NCBI GenBank assembly: GCA_950022295.1
Contig: OX465596.1
Location: 220,193,501-220,257,500 of the forward strand
Direction: 5' to 3'
From: Bromus sterilis
Lineage: Eukaryota > Streptophyta > Magnoliopsida > Poales > Poaceae
DNA: 64,000 nucleotides
Below, one piece after another: positions 1-11,813 of this stretch. A model generated the notes under the pieces. That model ran no database searches and was not told where the DNA came from. It worked only from the letters and a program-made list of their open reading frames with translations. How positions within the stretch are numbered: the first letter of the stretch is position 1; each line of letters begins with the position of its first letter. The translations under genes and the position numbers were made by a program.

Positions 1-1690
1 CCCCCTAGGCCACTTACAGGTGGGCCCTAGGCCCCCCCTAATTAGCCAGTTTATTTTAACAAAGGGATTAAGCCCCCCCTAGAGACTGACCGGTGGGGCC
101 CTTCTGTCAGGCCACCCCCACATCATGATGACGTCAGCCTGACGCAATAATTTGCTAAATGAATTAAAATAATGCAAAAAAGTCCGAAAATAGTATAAAC
201 TTTGGAAATTCATAGAAAATTCATATTAACTCCAAATTGGACAAATAATACATGAAAAATGATCAGCAGAAAATAATCTATCCAAATATACAACTTTCAG
301 CTATGTTTGAGTTTATTTTAAAATGGGACCAGTAGCTTTTGCTATTTGGTTTAATTGGAATTAAATCAAACTAAATTCAAATGCTACTCCAACTTCAACC
401 AATTCAATGCAAATATGATCACTTGTACATCAGAGGCATATCACACACATGATCACATGGTTTTCAAAGAACAAACAATAGCAATTGCAATTTGGTTAAA
501 TTGAAATTCATATGTGGAGTTTGAATTTGCATTTCAAAGGCAATGCACTTCATTTAAATCAAATGTACCACAAACCAGCACCATTCACATCATGGACAAC
601 ATTATCATGTGATTGTGCATTTAAATTCAATGTTGCCCCCCTCTTGTTGATGATTGTGCCGGTAACAGTGCCCCCGAGATGGTGATCACCCCCGAAGAAG
701 AAGACCACCGTTAAGACCCGTGTATCGTCAGCAAGGCAAGCAAACCCCCATTAATCATGTCTATGAAATCCCAATTCCCTCTCAGTCTCGCTCATGCATG
801 TTTAGGAGATCACCTTGTATCGATTCTACCGCATAGTTGAACCCATATCCGATGCATGACCTATCATCTTGTCACAGTAGTAAGAAAACCACAATCCTAG
901 CTGACATAGGAGTTGATTGTTATCATGTGGCCCCTGCAACTGTTCCTGCTTATTGCATGCTTAGAGTTTACAGTGAGGATGCTTTTGATGTGAGTCGGGA
1001 TGATAGTGAACATGGTGTTGATGAAAGTGAAACCGTGTTGGTGAATCTACCCTAATACAAGGTGAACGATGAGAGGTTGTGTAGGAGTACACAGTGGGTT
1101 GTCTCGTTGAACACCGCCCTAAGCCCGAGTTCTTGTATGGTAATCCGAGACAAAGAGTACAACCACACATTGGGCTCACTGACCCCTCTCGACCTAGTAA
1201 CTCACCCCGATCCAAGTCCAGGAGTCACACCTAGTTCGGGTTTTCCATTCGGCATATGCATAGAAAGATAAAGGAAATGAAAAGTGGCATTCATGGTAGG
1301 GCTTGTGGAACATGTCTTGTCAAGCGGAGAATCATCCGTCGAGGTGGGCTTGTCAGTCGTGCCTACATGGTTTGAGTCCTGGCTAGAAGCTCGGTCGGAA
1401 CTCCAGTTGGGTTTGGAACTCAGACAGTTGACTCCTTGGACTAGAACGGAGCTGTGGGCGAAGTGTTGTGGTGAACATCCTCGTCGACACCCCTTGAATG
1501 GTGCCAAGACCTGGCGGTAACTGATGGTAATGTGTGTGTAGCGGTACACCCCTGCAGGGTTAAAAAACTATTCGAATAGCCGCGTCCGCGGTCATGGACT
1601 ACATGGAAAGCTGTGCTTGATTATTAGGCAACTTGAATGGATACTCTGAAACTCACAAGATAAGCGTGAGTGCTATGGTGTGCTCCTCAT
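1..1690 (+). repeat. LTR-A, upstream segment (long-LTR retroelement remnant)
   Basis: Non-coding, LTR-like sequence that enters from outside the window. Short open frames here are not gene-like. Near 1540-1600 it has a block (CACCCCTGCAGGG, then TATTCGAATAGCCG, then CGTCCGCGGT) that recurs in diverged form at about 21250-21300 and on the minus strand at about 51420-51470. Those two places lie inside LTR-B and LTR-C, so I infer this is a third member of that long-LTR group. The CACTA element at 1691 interrupts it. No LTR start is visible, so it could be a solo LTR or part of a larger element. Confidence 0.55.
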
Positions 1691-1705
1691 CACTACTGGA
1701 ATTCG

Positions 1706-2216
1706 CCTGTTTGCCGTCTGCCAGGGCGGACGGCAAAGACCTGAATGGCCGACGGCAAAACCTTTTGCCGTCTGCCCCCGGACGGTAAACCACCCGTCAG
1801 CCATTTCATCGGCAAAAAGGTGCGTTGCCGTCTGTTGTATATCGACGGACGGCAAATATGTTTGTCGTCCGCTGGAATAAGAAACAGACGGCAGAGAAGC
1901 TTGACGGCGAAGCTTTGCCGGCCGGCTCCGTCAGGCCCTTAACGGCGGGGTTGCCGTCTACGGACAGACGACAAAGAGCGGTGACGTCATCGGATAAGGT
2001 AATGACGTCACCCCCCCCCCTGTCATATGTTTGCCGTCCAGCAGCAGACGGCAAAGTCCTAGGCTTTGCCGTCTGCCTTGCCGGTGGCAGACGGCATAAT
2101 GACCAAATGGTCACCTAGCTGTTGCCAGATTGCACAGCTGGGCGCCACGTGTCCTCTTTGCCAACTGCAAGCAGACGGCAAAGGCCTTTGCCGTCTGCTT
2201 GCTGACGGCAAAGAGG
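1706..2216. repeat. Left subterminal repeat array of the CACTA element
   Basis: Many copies of a TTTGCCGTCTG / CAGACGGCAAA motif in both orientations, often paired as small hairpins, starting about 15 bp from the element end. By family knowledge these are candidate transposase-binding sites. Confidence 0.85.
2167..2202. repeat. 36-bp perfect palindrome in the CACTA array
   Basis: Two 18-bp arms, the left reading GCAAGCAGACGGCAAAGG, meet with no spacer. It is two opposed copies of the subterminal motif joined at AAGGCCTT. It could extrude as a cruciform or bind a transposase dimer; either role is inference. Confidence 0.9.
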
Positions 2217-2554
2217 CTATATAGCCTCTGTTTTATCTGTTTTCTTTCAAATCCCTGCATTTTGACAAATATTTATATATATAATCTCCAACAACATTAT
2301 ATAGTATCCAACAAACAGTATATAGTAACCAACAACAATATATAGTCTCCAACAAGGTTTTCATACAAGATTCACATGTGAACAAGGTTCCAACAAGCAT
2401 TTCATAGTTTCACATATATACATGGCACATACATAGCACATAGTGACCAAAACAGTTTATGAAACTAAACTACAAGTCCAAATGCAGCACTCCATCATAG
2501 CATGACTCCCTTGAAGCAAATCTGCAAAATGAAGCTAAAAAAGTTATAAGAAGA

Positions 2555-4330
2555 ATAAGGAGAAGAACAAGAAGAAGAAGAAGAAGAAGAAGAGAAGAAG
2601 AAGAATCTAGAAGAAGAAGAAGAAGAAGAAAAAAAGATCCTCTCCTTCTTCTATTTTCTTCTTCTTTTGAGCAGACAAAGCTAACATAAGCAATGGAGAT
2701 CAAATTAAGCTAGAGTTAGCATATTTTCAGGAAATTGAGCTAAATTTAGCATTTTTGAGCAACTAAGCAAACTTTAGCAATTGTTGAGCCAATTTAAGCT
2801 AGCTTTAGCATTTTTGACCCAATTAAGCTAGATTTAGCATTTTGTGAGCAAACTAAGTTGACTATGTAAGTTTTTGAACTAACTAAGCTAGTTATGTCTT
2901 TTATGTGAAAAATATGCAAAGTATGGCATTTTTTGATTAAATATAGGATTTTAGAAGCTAAATATGCATTTTCAAACTAACTAAGCATTTTAAAACTTAC
3001 CGGAGTGTAGCCCTCAAGGCTGAGGTGGCTGAGAAGCATCCGTCGGGTTGCCCGATGTTGACGGTGGAGAAGGGTCATGGGACGCAGCCCGAGAGTTATG
3101 CTGCACAAAAATATCAACTAGAGGTTAGCACGACGCCACTCAATATGGTATTGATGATCATCGAAAGATACTCACCGTCCCCACAGGAGAAATGATCGGC
3201 ATCGTCTCTTCTTTTTTCCTCCTCCTCCTCCTTCTTCTTCTTCACCTCCAACTTCTTCTTCACCCCTAACTTATTTTTCTTATTCTTCTCCACCTCCAAC
3301 TTCTACTTATTCATCTCCACCTCCAACTTCTTCTTATTATTCTTCTCCACCTCCAACTTCTACTTATTCATCTCCACCTCCAACTTCTTCTTCTTATTCC
3401 TATTTTACCCCAAGCTCCCCTCCTCCTCCTTGTTCTTTTTATTAACCTTCAACTTCTTTTTTCTCTTCTTCTTTTACTATTACTTTTACCCCTAATTTGT
3501 TTCCCTCTTCTTCTTTTATTTCCTTTCTTTTCTTTCTTTCTCTTCTTCTTTTCCTATTCAACTTTTACTCCTAAGGGATTTTTTGGATTCCTAAGGATTT
3601 TTCTTATGGATTGCCTTTGGATCATAGGATTGACACCACCAAATTTCTAAGGAATCTTAACATGAGCTCTAAGCTCTTTTTATTTTTCCTGTGAGAAGTC
3701 CAATACACTCACACTCTATCTCTCTCTACTCTATCTCCTCATTCCTACAAAAAACTTACACTACCTAAACTAAACAGAGAAGAAAACATATCTAATTAAC
3801 CCTAAAAAAATCTAACACAATCCTCTTTCACCTTCTTCTCCTTCTTCTCCTTCTTCTCCTTCTTCTTCACCTTCTTCTTCTTATCCTCCTCCTCCTCCTT
3901 CTTTTCATTTATTTTTTCCTTTTCTTTTCTTTCTTTATGTAATCCTTTTTCTTTGTCCTTTTCTTTCTTTGTTTTGTTTTCTTTCTTTATTCAACTTTCT
4001 TTCTCTGTCCTTTTCATTTGTTTCTTACTAATTGCTAACTAAAACTAACTATACATAAAACCTATACTAACTAGAACTAATAAAACATGGGCTTAATACT
4101 AATAATCTAACCCCCAACTTTTATTCTTCTTCTTTTTCTTTCTCCTATTCTTCTTCTTTTCCTTCTCCTCTTCTTCTTCTTATTCTTTCTCCTATTCTTC
4201 TTCTTCTACTTCTTCTTCTAATTATTTTTTCTCCTCTTCTTCTTTTTCTTCCTCTTCTATTTCTCCTCTTGTTCTTCTCTTCTTATTCTTCTTCTTGTTC
4301 CTTCTCCTTTTCTAATTATTTTTATTTTCT
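2555..4330. repeat. Low-complexity GAA/TTC and CTAA-rich interior of the CACTA element
   Basis: GAA-type microsatellite at about 2565-2640, then long pyrimidine tracts of TTC/TCC units (about 3205-3560, 3825-3910 and 4120-4320). AAACTAACTA-type repeats continue to about 4650. No coding potential is visible. The segment at about 2710-2990 repeats the words AAGCTA and TTTAGCA many times. Confidence 0.8.
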
Positions 4331-5019
4331 AATTCTTTACCTTCTTCTAATAACAAAATTTAAATAAAAAAACTAACTACAACTAATAAGTAAAACTAAA
4401 TAAAACTAACTAACTACAATATACTAGCAAATACAATACTAAAATTTACTAATCTAAAATCTATTAAAAACAGTAGCAATTAAAAACTAACTAACTTATA
4501 TTAAAAACAGTAGCAATTCTAACTAAAACTAAATACAACTAACTAAAACAGAAAAAGTCTCTAAAATCTAAAATTCTAACTAAAACTAACTAACCTAACT
4601 ACAACTAACTAACTAAAACTAACTACAACTAACTACAAATTAACTAAAACAGAAAAAAAATAGAGAGGGGGAGGGGGCTCACCTGCCGGTGTGGGGGACG
4701 ACGGCGGTGGGGACGACGGCAGCGGGGGGGGAGGAGGTGGCGCCGGCGACGACGATGAGGATGGCGGCGGCGGCGCACTACAGTGAGGGCGGCGGCGGCT
4801 GTTAGAGGGGTAGAGGAGGAGAGAGAGGAGGAGAGGAGAGAGAGGAGGGAGGAGGAGAGGGGCGGGCGGCGGGCCTCACCGGCAGCAGGCGGCGAGGGCG
4901 GCGGCGGGCACGGCGACGGTGAGGGGCGCGGCGGCGGTGAGGACGCGGGGTGGGTGGAGGATGTGGGGGAGAGTGGGGGAGAGAGAGAGGCCGCACGGGC
5001 AGTTAACGGCCCACGGCTT

Positions 5020-5316
5020 TGTCGTCTGCAGACAGACGGAGAAGTTCGTTTTGCCGTCTGTCTGCAGACGGCAAAGCCGTGGGCAGTTAGCCAGGCCGCC
5101 GTTCTCGCTTGAGTGGGCCCCCTAGGTCGTTTGCCGTCTGCCCCTAGACGGCATAGTATCCTTTGCCGTCTGTTTTGGCCGACGCAGACGGCAAAGCAGT
5201 TGTTTGCCGTATGTCCCTGATTTGCCGTCTGTATCCATGGAAGCAGACGGCATATACCTACTTTGCCGTCTGCCCCGACGAAAAACAGACGGCAAAGGTC
5301 CTGGCACATGGCAAAC
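5020..5316. repeat. Right subterminal repeat array of the CACTA element
   Basis: Mirror of the left array: repeated TTTGCCGTCTG and CAGACGGCAAA copies up to about 20 bp from the right terminus. Several are paired head to head with short spacers. Confidence 0.85.
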
Positions 5317-5337
5317 TTGTGAATTCCAGTAGTGCAT

Positions 5338-5960
5338 GGGGAAGTCGAGGAAGTATCCATAGTGGTGTATTGGTTGGAGATTTGGTAGTGGACTCGTGTA
5401 CGCTTCTTACCTCAAGTATGGTACTCGTAGTACAGGAATAGCCAAGTCAAAGCTGGCACTTCTGCATGATGAAACCCCACCTCCCTTTACCTTGATACTT
5501 GAGCATGAGTAGCATAGCTCTGATGTAAGTCTTGTTGAGTACGACTTTGTACTCACGTTTGCTTATTCTATGTTTTAGATGAGAACCCAGACCCCGATGG
5601 AGTCGCCTTCGTGAAGCTCGACGTTGACTAAGCTAGTATAGTTCCAGACAGTAGTCTGGTCCCTCGTGGAAGGGCATGTATGTTGAACAAGGCTTCTCTA
5701 AGCTATTTATTAAACTTGTCTGTACTCAGACCTAATTTGCTTCCGTTGTATGATGTAATGATGATCACAGACATGTGATCTTTGTATACTCTATGTGTAA
5801 GTCAATAAAGAAGTACTTTGTAGAGTTATGTGACGATACCTGCTGTTCATACTAGGCATGTGTGCTGCGTGTATGATTATAATATGCATGTCTTAGTATG
5901 GGTTTTCGAGACCTTAGTTGTGATCTGGCTGGCGGTCTTTTATACACCAAGTGGCCCTTA
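5338..5960 (+). repeat. LTR-A, downstream segment
   Basis: Continues LTR-A after the CACTA insertion. The stretch near 5800-5890 (TGTAGAGTTATGTGACGAT and GCGTGTATGATTAT) matches the arrangement just before the end of LTR-B near 22025-22095, which supports the relationship. The exact LTR end is not visible; about 5960 is a guess. Confidence 0.45.
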
Positions 5961-6366
5961 GATGTGCGCATCTTGGGGCATCGCGATGCGATTGCTCGTG
6001 ACCCTGTCACGTGCACACTTTGTTGTATGATCGAGCCCGCCCTAGACCCCGACTAAGTGATCGGGCTGGAGTCTGTTTATGTAAGGGTTATGATTCAATC
6101 GATAACATGGTTGAGGCGACTTGTCTATGAGTATGGGATTTCACCACCCATGATCATTTAGACTTGTGAGCGGGCGATGAGGACCCATCTCAGTTGATCA
6201 TCCGGCCTGGATGGGATGCCCCTCACGTACGATGCTTTCCGAGAGTGTTCTGTGCTTGGCCTTGTCTGCTTAGACAAGTGGGTACGGCTCTCGGCTCTCC
6301 ATGTGATTGAGTTGTTACTGGAATTACATACGCATACCCCGGGTCCCGACATACAATGCGGGAATT
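5961..6366. other. Unassigned interspersed sequence
   Basis: No recognisable gene, RNA or repeat boundary. It lies between LTR-A and the truncated copia element and could belong to either or to an older insertion. Short open frames here resemble nothing I know. Confidence 0.4.
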
Positions 6367-6903
6367 GAAAATGATTTTCGATTGCCATGCTGCTGTAGAG
6401 AGTTATGAAGCTTCAGAAAAGTTCTTTAGTTGCATGATGGAGGAACACAGCTCCGTTAGCGAGCATGTACTAAAAATGTCTGGGTACGCCGAGAACTCAT
6501 AGCTCTGGGAATATCGATCCCCATTGAGCTAGGAATTCATCGTGTTCTCCAGTCTCTGCCACCAAGCTACAAGAGCTTTGTGATGAACTATAACATGCAG
6601 AGCATGAAGAAGTCTCTCCCAGAGCTTCTGTCAATGCTAAAGATTGCAGAAGTGGAGATCAAGAAATACCATCAAGTGTTGATGGTGAATAAGACCACCA
6701 GTTTCAAGAAGAAAGACAAGTCCAAGGGTAACTTCAAGAAGGACGGCAAGTCTGTTGCCATTTCTAAGAAGAAGACCAAGGCTGGCCCTAAGTCTGATAC
6801 TAAGTGTTTCTACTGCAATGGAACTGGGCACTGGAAGTGAAACTGTCCAAAGTATCTGGCGAATAAGAAGGATGGGAAGGTGAACAAAGATATATGTGAT
6901 ATA
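6367..6903 (+). pseudogene. Copia element P: gag fragment
   Basis: Translation matches copia gag (LTR-retrotransposon capsid). It has the segment ending in VLQSLPPSY-type sequence, a lysine-rich linker (about 6690-6790), and the start of a CCHC zinc knuckle (CFYCNGTGHWK at about 6805-6837). A TGA at 6838 falls inside the knuckle, and there is a frameshift near 6490. The N-terminal part of gag, the primer-binding site and the 5' LTR are missing, so the element is truncated on its left. The left junction near 6367 is approximate. Confidence 0.8.
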
Positions 6904-8202
6904 CATGTTATTTATGTGTACCTTAATAGTAGTCGCAGTAGCGCCTGAGTATTTGATACCGATTCAGTTGCTAATATATGTAACTCGAAACAGAGGCTAA
7001 GGAATAGTCGACCACTTGCAAGGGATGAGGTGACGATGCGCGTCCGCAATGGATCAAAGGTTGATGTGATCGCCGTCGGGACGCTACCTCTCCATTTACC
7101 ATCGGGATTAGTGATAAACCTAAATAAATGTTATTTGGTGCCTGCGTTGAGCATGAACATTATATCTGGATCTTGTTTATTGCAAGATGGTTATTCATTT
7201 ATGTCTAAGAACAATGGTTGCTCTTTTTATATGAATAATATCTTTTATGGTCATGCACCTGAGAAGAATGGTTTATTCCTTTTGAATCTTAATAGTAGTA
7301 GTACGCCTATTCATAATGTGAATGCCAAAAGAATTAAACTGAATGATGATATTGTTGCATACTTGTGGCATTGCCGTTTAGGTCATATTGGTGTAAAACG
7401 CATGAAGAAGCTCCATTCTGATGGACTACTTGAATCACTTCATTATGAATCATTTGAGACATGTGAACCATGCCTTATGGGCAAGATGACTAGAACCCCG
7501 TTTTCCGGTTCGATGGAGCGGGCGACCGACTTATTGGAAATAATACATGCCGATGTATGTGGTCAAATGAGTGTGTCGGCACGCGGTGGATATCGTTATT
7601 TCGTGACTTTCACGGATGATTTGAGTAGATATGGATATATTTACTTGATGAAACACAAGTCTGATACATTTGAAAAGTTCAAAGAATTTCAGAGTGAAGT
7701 TGAAAATCATCGTAACAAAAAGATCAAAGTTCTAAAATCCGATCGTGGAGGAGAGTATCTCAGTTACGAGTTTGGCACACACATGAAACAATGTGGAACA
7801 GTTTCACAACTCACTCCCGCCGGAACACCACAGCATAATGGTGTTTCAGAATGTCGTAATCGAACTTTATTGGATATGGTACGATCTGAGATGTCCCTTA
7901 ACGATTTTCCACTATCATTTTGGGGTCATGCACTGGAGACAGCTGCATTCACTTTAAATAGGGCACCATCAAAATCCGTTGAAACGAGACCGTATGAATT
8001 ATGGTTTGGCAACAAACCTAAGATGTCATTTTTAAAAGTTTGGGGATGCGATGTTGATGTGAAGAAACTTCGGCCTGATAAACTCGAACCCAAAGCGGAA
8101 AAATGTGTCTTCATAGGATACCCTAAAGAAACAATTGGGTATACCTTCTATCACATATCCGAAGGCAAGGTTTTCGTTGCCAAGAATGGATCCTTTTTGT
8201 AG
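6904..8202 (+). pseudogene. Copia element P: protease and integrase region
   Basis: Same reading frame as the later part of gag. The protease active-site triplet reads Asp-Thr-Asp at 6955 where retroelement proteases have Asp-Thr-Gly, and a TGA lies just before it at 6946. Integrase follows. The zinc-binding H/H/C/C region lies near 7370-7480 (HCRLGHIG, then CEPCLMGK). The catalytic D, D and E lie in HADVCG (about 7550), SDRGGEYL (about 7740) and HNGVSECRNRT (about 7830-7870). A TAG at 8200 ends the open stretch. The integrase core is well preserved, but the polyprotein cannot be made in one piece. Confidence 0.9.
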
Positions 8203-9996
8203 AAGGAGTTTCTCTCAAAAGGAGTGAGTAGTAGGAAGGTAGAACTCGACGAGGTTATTGAACCTTCTCTTCATGAAATGGCGAGTGGCACAGCACCGGA
8301 AGATGTTCTAGTGTTGACTTCACCAAGTGAAGAGGGAACTAATGATAATGATCATGAAACTCCGAAAGAGGACACTATCACACCTCGCAGGTCAACAAGG
8401 ATACGTTCATCTCCTGACTTTTATGTTCATGATATGAATGTCATGGTAGTTGAGAGCGATGACCCTGCGACGTATGATGAAGCACTGATGAGCCCAGATT
8501 CCAACAAATGGCTTGAAGCCATGAAATCCGAAATGGGATCCATGTAAGAAAGCCAAGTATGGACTTTGTTAGACTTACCCAATGACCGCAAGGCCGTTGA
8601 GAACACATGGATTTTCAAGAAAAAGACAGATGCTGACGTTAATGTGACCGTCTATAAAGCTCGACTTGTCGCGAAAGGGTTCCGACAAATTCAAGGAGTT
8701 GACTACGATGAGACTTTCTCACCCGTAGCGATGCTAAAGTCAGTTCGGATTATGTTAGCAATTGCTGCATTTTTTTATTATGAAATTTGGTAGATGGATG
8801 TCAAAACCGTGTTTGTTAATGGTAACATTGAGAAAGAGTTGTATATGATACAACCTAAGGGTTTTGTTGATCCTAAGGATGTTAACAAGGTGTGCAAACT
8901 TCAGCGATCCATTTATGGATTGAAGCAAGCATCACGAAGTTCGAATCTCCGTTTTGATGAGGTGATCAAAGGGTTTGGATTTGTCCAAACTTACGGAGAA
9001 GCTTGTATTTACAAGAAAGTGAGTGGGAGCTCTATAGCATTTCTGATATTATATGTGGACGACATATTATTGATTGGAAATGATGTGGAACTTTTGAAAA
9101 GCGTAAAATATTACTTGGACAGTAAGTTTTCAATGAAGGACCTTGGTGAAGCTGCTTACATTTTAGGCATCAAGATCTATAGAGATAGATCAAGACGTTT
9201 AATTGGGCTATCGCAGAGTACATAACTTGACAAGATTCTGAAGAAGTTCAGAATGGATGAAAGTAAGAAAGGGTTCTTACCCATGTTACAAGGTACGAAG
9301 TTGAGTAAGACTAAAATTCCAGCTACATCAGAAGATAGAGAGGTGATGAATTTGAAACCCTATGCCTCAGTCATAGGCTCTATCATGTATGCTATGTTGT
9401 GTACAAGACCGGATGCGGAACATGCTATTAGTTTGACTAGCAGGTACCAATCTGATCCAGGTTTGGAACACTGAACATCGGTTAAGAATATCCTTAAGTA
9501 CTTAAGAAGAACTAAGGATATGTTTCTCGTGTATGGTGGTGAAGAAGAGCTCGTCGCAAAGTGTTACGTTGATGCTAGATTTGACACCGATACAAATGAC
9601 TCTAAGTAACAATCTGGATATATTTTCCTCATGAATGGAGCAGTGGTGAGTTGGAGGAGCTCCAAGCAACCCGTAGTGGCGGCATATTCAACGGAGGCGG
9701 AATATGTTGCTGCTTCAGAAGCAGCGCAGGAAGCGGTTTGGATGATGGAGTTCATAACTAAACTAGGTGTGGTTCCAAGTGCTTTGGATCTGATGGTTAT
9801 TTATTGTGACAACAATGGTGCCATTACCAATGCTAAAGAACCAAGGTCTCACAAGAATTCCAAGCATATTAAGCGTCGGTTCAACTCCATCCGTGACTAT
9901 GTCAAGGATGGCGATATAAAGATTTGCAAAGTAGACACGGATCTAAATGTTGCAGATCCGTTGACTAAGGCTCTCCCAAGGACAAAACCTGATTAG
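8203..9996 (+). pseudogene. Copia element P: reverse transcriptase and RNase H region
   Basis: Still in the same frame as integrase. A linker (8224-8547) leads to reverse transcriptase with KARLVAKGFRQ (about 8655), the PVAMLKSVR block, LKQASR (about 8920) and the catalytic YVDDIL (about 9050-9068). RNase H follows, with AEYVAASEAAQEAVW near 9700 and a conserved DPLTKALP end (about 9955). In-frame stops at 8545, 8791, 9223, 9472 and 9607 break it; 9994-9996 looks like the genuine end. Gag-protease-integrase-RT-RNase H is the copia (Pseudoviridae-type) order. Confidence 0.92.
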
Positions 9997-10049
9997 CACA
10001 AGAACTCTATGGGTGTTAGATTCATCACAATGTAATCTAGAGTATTGAC

Positions 10050-10068
10050 GCTAGTGCAAGTGGGAGGC
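10050..10068 (+). promoter_or_regulatory. Polypurine tract of copia element P
   Basis: CTAGTGCAAGTGGGAGGC directly precedes the LTR start TGAAGGGAATATGCCC. This is the usual place for the plus-strand primer. Nearly the same tract is found in copia element W (minus strand, 48913-48930). Confidence 0.8.
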
Positions 10069-10895
10069 TGAAGGGAATATGCCCGAGAGGCAATAATAAA
10101 ATGATTATTATCTTATTCCTTATTTATAATAGATGTTTATTTCTCATGCTATAATTGTATTAATCGGAAACGTTAATACATGTGTGTTTAATAAACAAGG
10201 TATAGGTTCTAGTTATGCCTCTCAATATACTAGCTTATTGATTAACGGATGATCAAGGTTTCCTGATCATGAACATTGGATTTTGTTAATAACCAGGTCA
10301 TATCATTAGAAGAATGATGTGATGAACATACACCCACAATAGGTATAGCAATACGATCATGTCATCAAGTTTATATTGTTATACCAAACTCATACAGAGT
10401 AACTCTAATCATTAGATCATGAGATCACGCAAATCACTAACACCGGAAGGGTAATTTGATTCCATCAAACATCACACCGTAACAGGGTCAGTATAAAGGT
10501 GTAGTTGGGTACTCGGAAAGTGATAGTTGAGGATCGGGGATCAAAAGTGGGATTTGTCCATCCTGATGATGGAGAGATATACTCTGGGCCCACTCGGTGA
10601 TATCGCATCGACATCGCTTGCAAGCACGTGACTGGCTCACGAGGATGTTATATCACGAAACGAGAAAAGAGTACTTGTTGGTAATGATATCGAACTAGGT
10701 ATGGTAGATACCGATGATCGGATCTCAGACAAGTAAAATATCGCGAGACAAAAGGAATTGGTTACGACGTTGAAGATTCACACGATCACTAGTTCATCGT
10801 TGAATAAATGGGAATCATTATGGATCTCCAGATCACGTTGATGATTATTGATCGGAGAGGGTCTCGATCATGTCCATATTATTCATGAACCATAG
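10069..10895 (+). mobile_element. Copia element P 3' LTR, first half
   Basis: The first 120 bases closely resemble my memory of BARE-1/WIS/Angela LTRs (ATATGCCC.AGAGGCAATAATAAA, then ATGCTATAATTGTATTAA). The LTR is broken at 10895 by the gypsy element and resumes at 25511. Joined, it is about 1.65 kb, within the range of this family. Confidence 0.85.
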
Positions 10896-11813
10896 TGATA
10901 GAGGCGAAGGTGTCCCAATGTTTCGATGATATGGTGGAGATCGATTCTGGTGGAGACGACTTTCATGACCCGGCTACGAACGTGCGAAGACGTTGCGCCT
11001 TAGCGATCGCTAAACCAACTCCGAGAGGTTATTGATCCCGCGGATGCACGATCAACATGAACACGAAGGTCTAATTCCTGAAAGCAATCGACAAGAACAA
11101 GCAAGAACTAAGAATTGCAATCTGAATATTGCGAATATAAGATGAATGATTGACGAAAGTTGGGTTCCAATGTGGTCTTGGCCTGGTCGGACAACACAAA
11201 CGAAGAGCTCGAAGTTGCTTCTATGGCTAACTTAAATCTAATCAAAACCCAAGTCTAAACGATGCCCTAAGGGTTGTATATATGGGGGAACAGAGGGGAT
11301 TTTCGTGACCCCTTGGAGGAGGGGTCCGAAAACAACCCTAACTTGGTTTCCCCACACACATGGGCTCTAAAAATAGCCTATAAGGTATTATTTTGAAATT
11401 ATATGGTCCCAGCCCAATATTAAGGTGACACAGCACCTATAATTACCCTTGGACGAAAATAATGAAGTGGCATCTCGTGTATTTCGTCCAAGCCTTCATG
11501 CACGCCTTATGGTGGCTTCAAAGTGCAAAAATTCCCACTCGAAGCTCCATTGTCCTTTCCCGCGCGCGCACCTTCTTCTCCATGCTTGATCCCGCTCCAA
11601 TGACCTTCCTTCTTGTCCATGCTAGGTCCTTCATTCATAAGCAAAACAAAAGTATCTAATTTAGGCAACATCATATGTTCATGAACATTAGAAGGACTCG
11701 CAAGAAACGAAAGTACCTGATAATTTAGTTGACGTGCACGTGCTCTAGTAACTGGTCCAATATGTGTAGTTGGTGAGGATGTGGGTGTAACATTAGTAGG
11801 GATGTCCTCATCA
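10896..11813 (-). repeat. 3' LTR of gypsy element G (918 bp)
   Basis: Begins TGATAGAGG and ends CCTCATCA on the + strand, and aligns throughout with 24599-25510. Next to its right end is TCCTCCCCTT, the complement of a polypurine tract. A TATA-like TGTATATATGG on the + strand near 11275 serves minus-strand transcription. The C-terminal end of pol runs into this LTR, stopping at 11507. Confidence 0.92.

Larger units (their letters stand above)
1691..5334. mobile_element. Non-autonomous CACTA (DTC) DNA transposon, 3644 bp
   Basis: It begins CACTACTGGAATTC and ends GAATTCCAGTAGTG, a perfect 14-bp terminal inverted repeat. It is flanked by the 3-bp target duplication CAT (1688-1690 and 5335-5337), as expected for CACTA elements. 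Both ends carry many copies of TTTGCCGTCTG in both orientations, the type of subterminal array to which CACTA transposases bind. The middle is low-complexity TTC/GAA sequence plus a GC-rich block near 4680-5000. I see no transposase reading frame, so it probably depends on an autonomous relative. It sits inside LTR-A and is younger than it. Confidence 0.95.

Noticed and set aside
4644..5360. A 238-codon minus-strand frame at the right end of the CACTA element
   Set aside because: It spans the subterminal repeats and the element terminus and is low-complexity Pro/Arg/Ser, so it is not a transposase.
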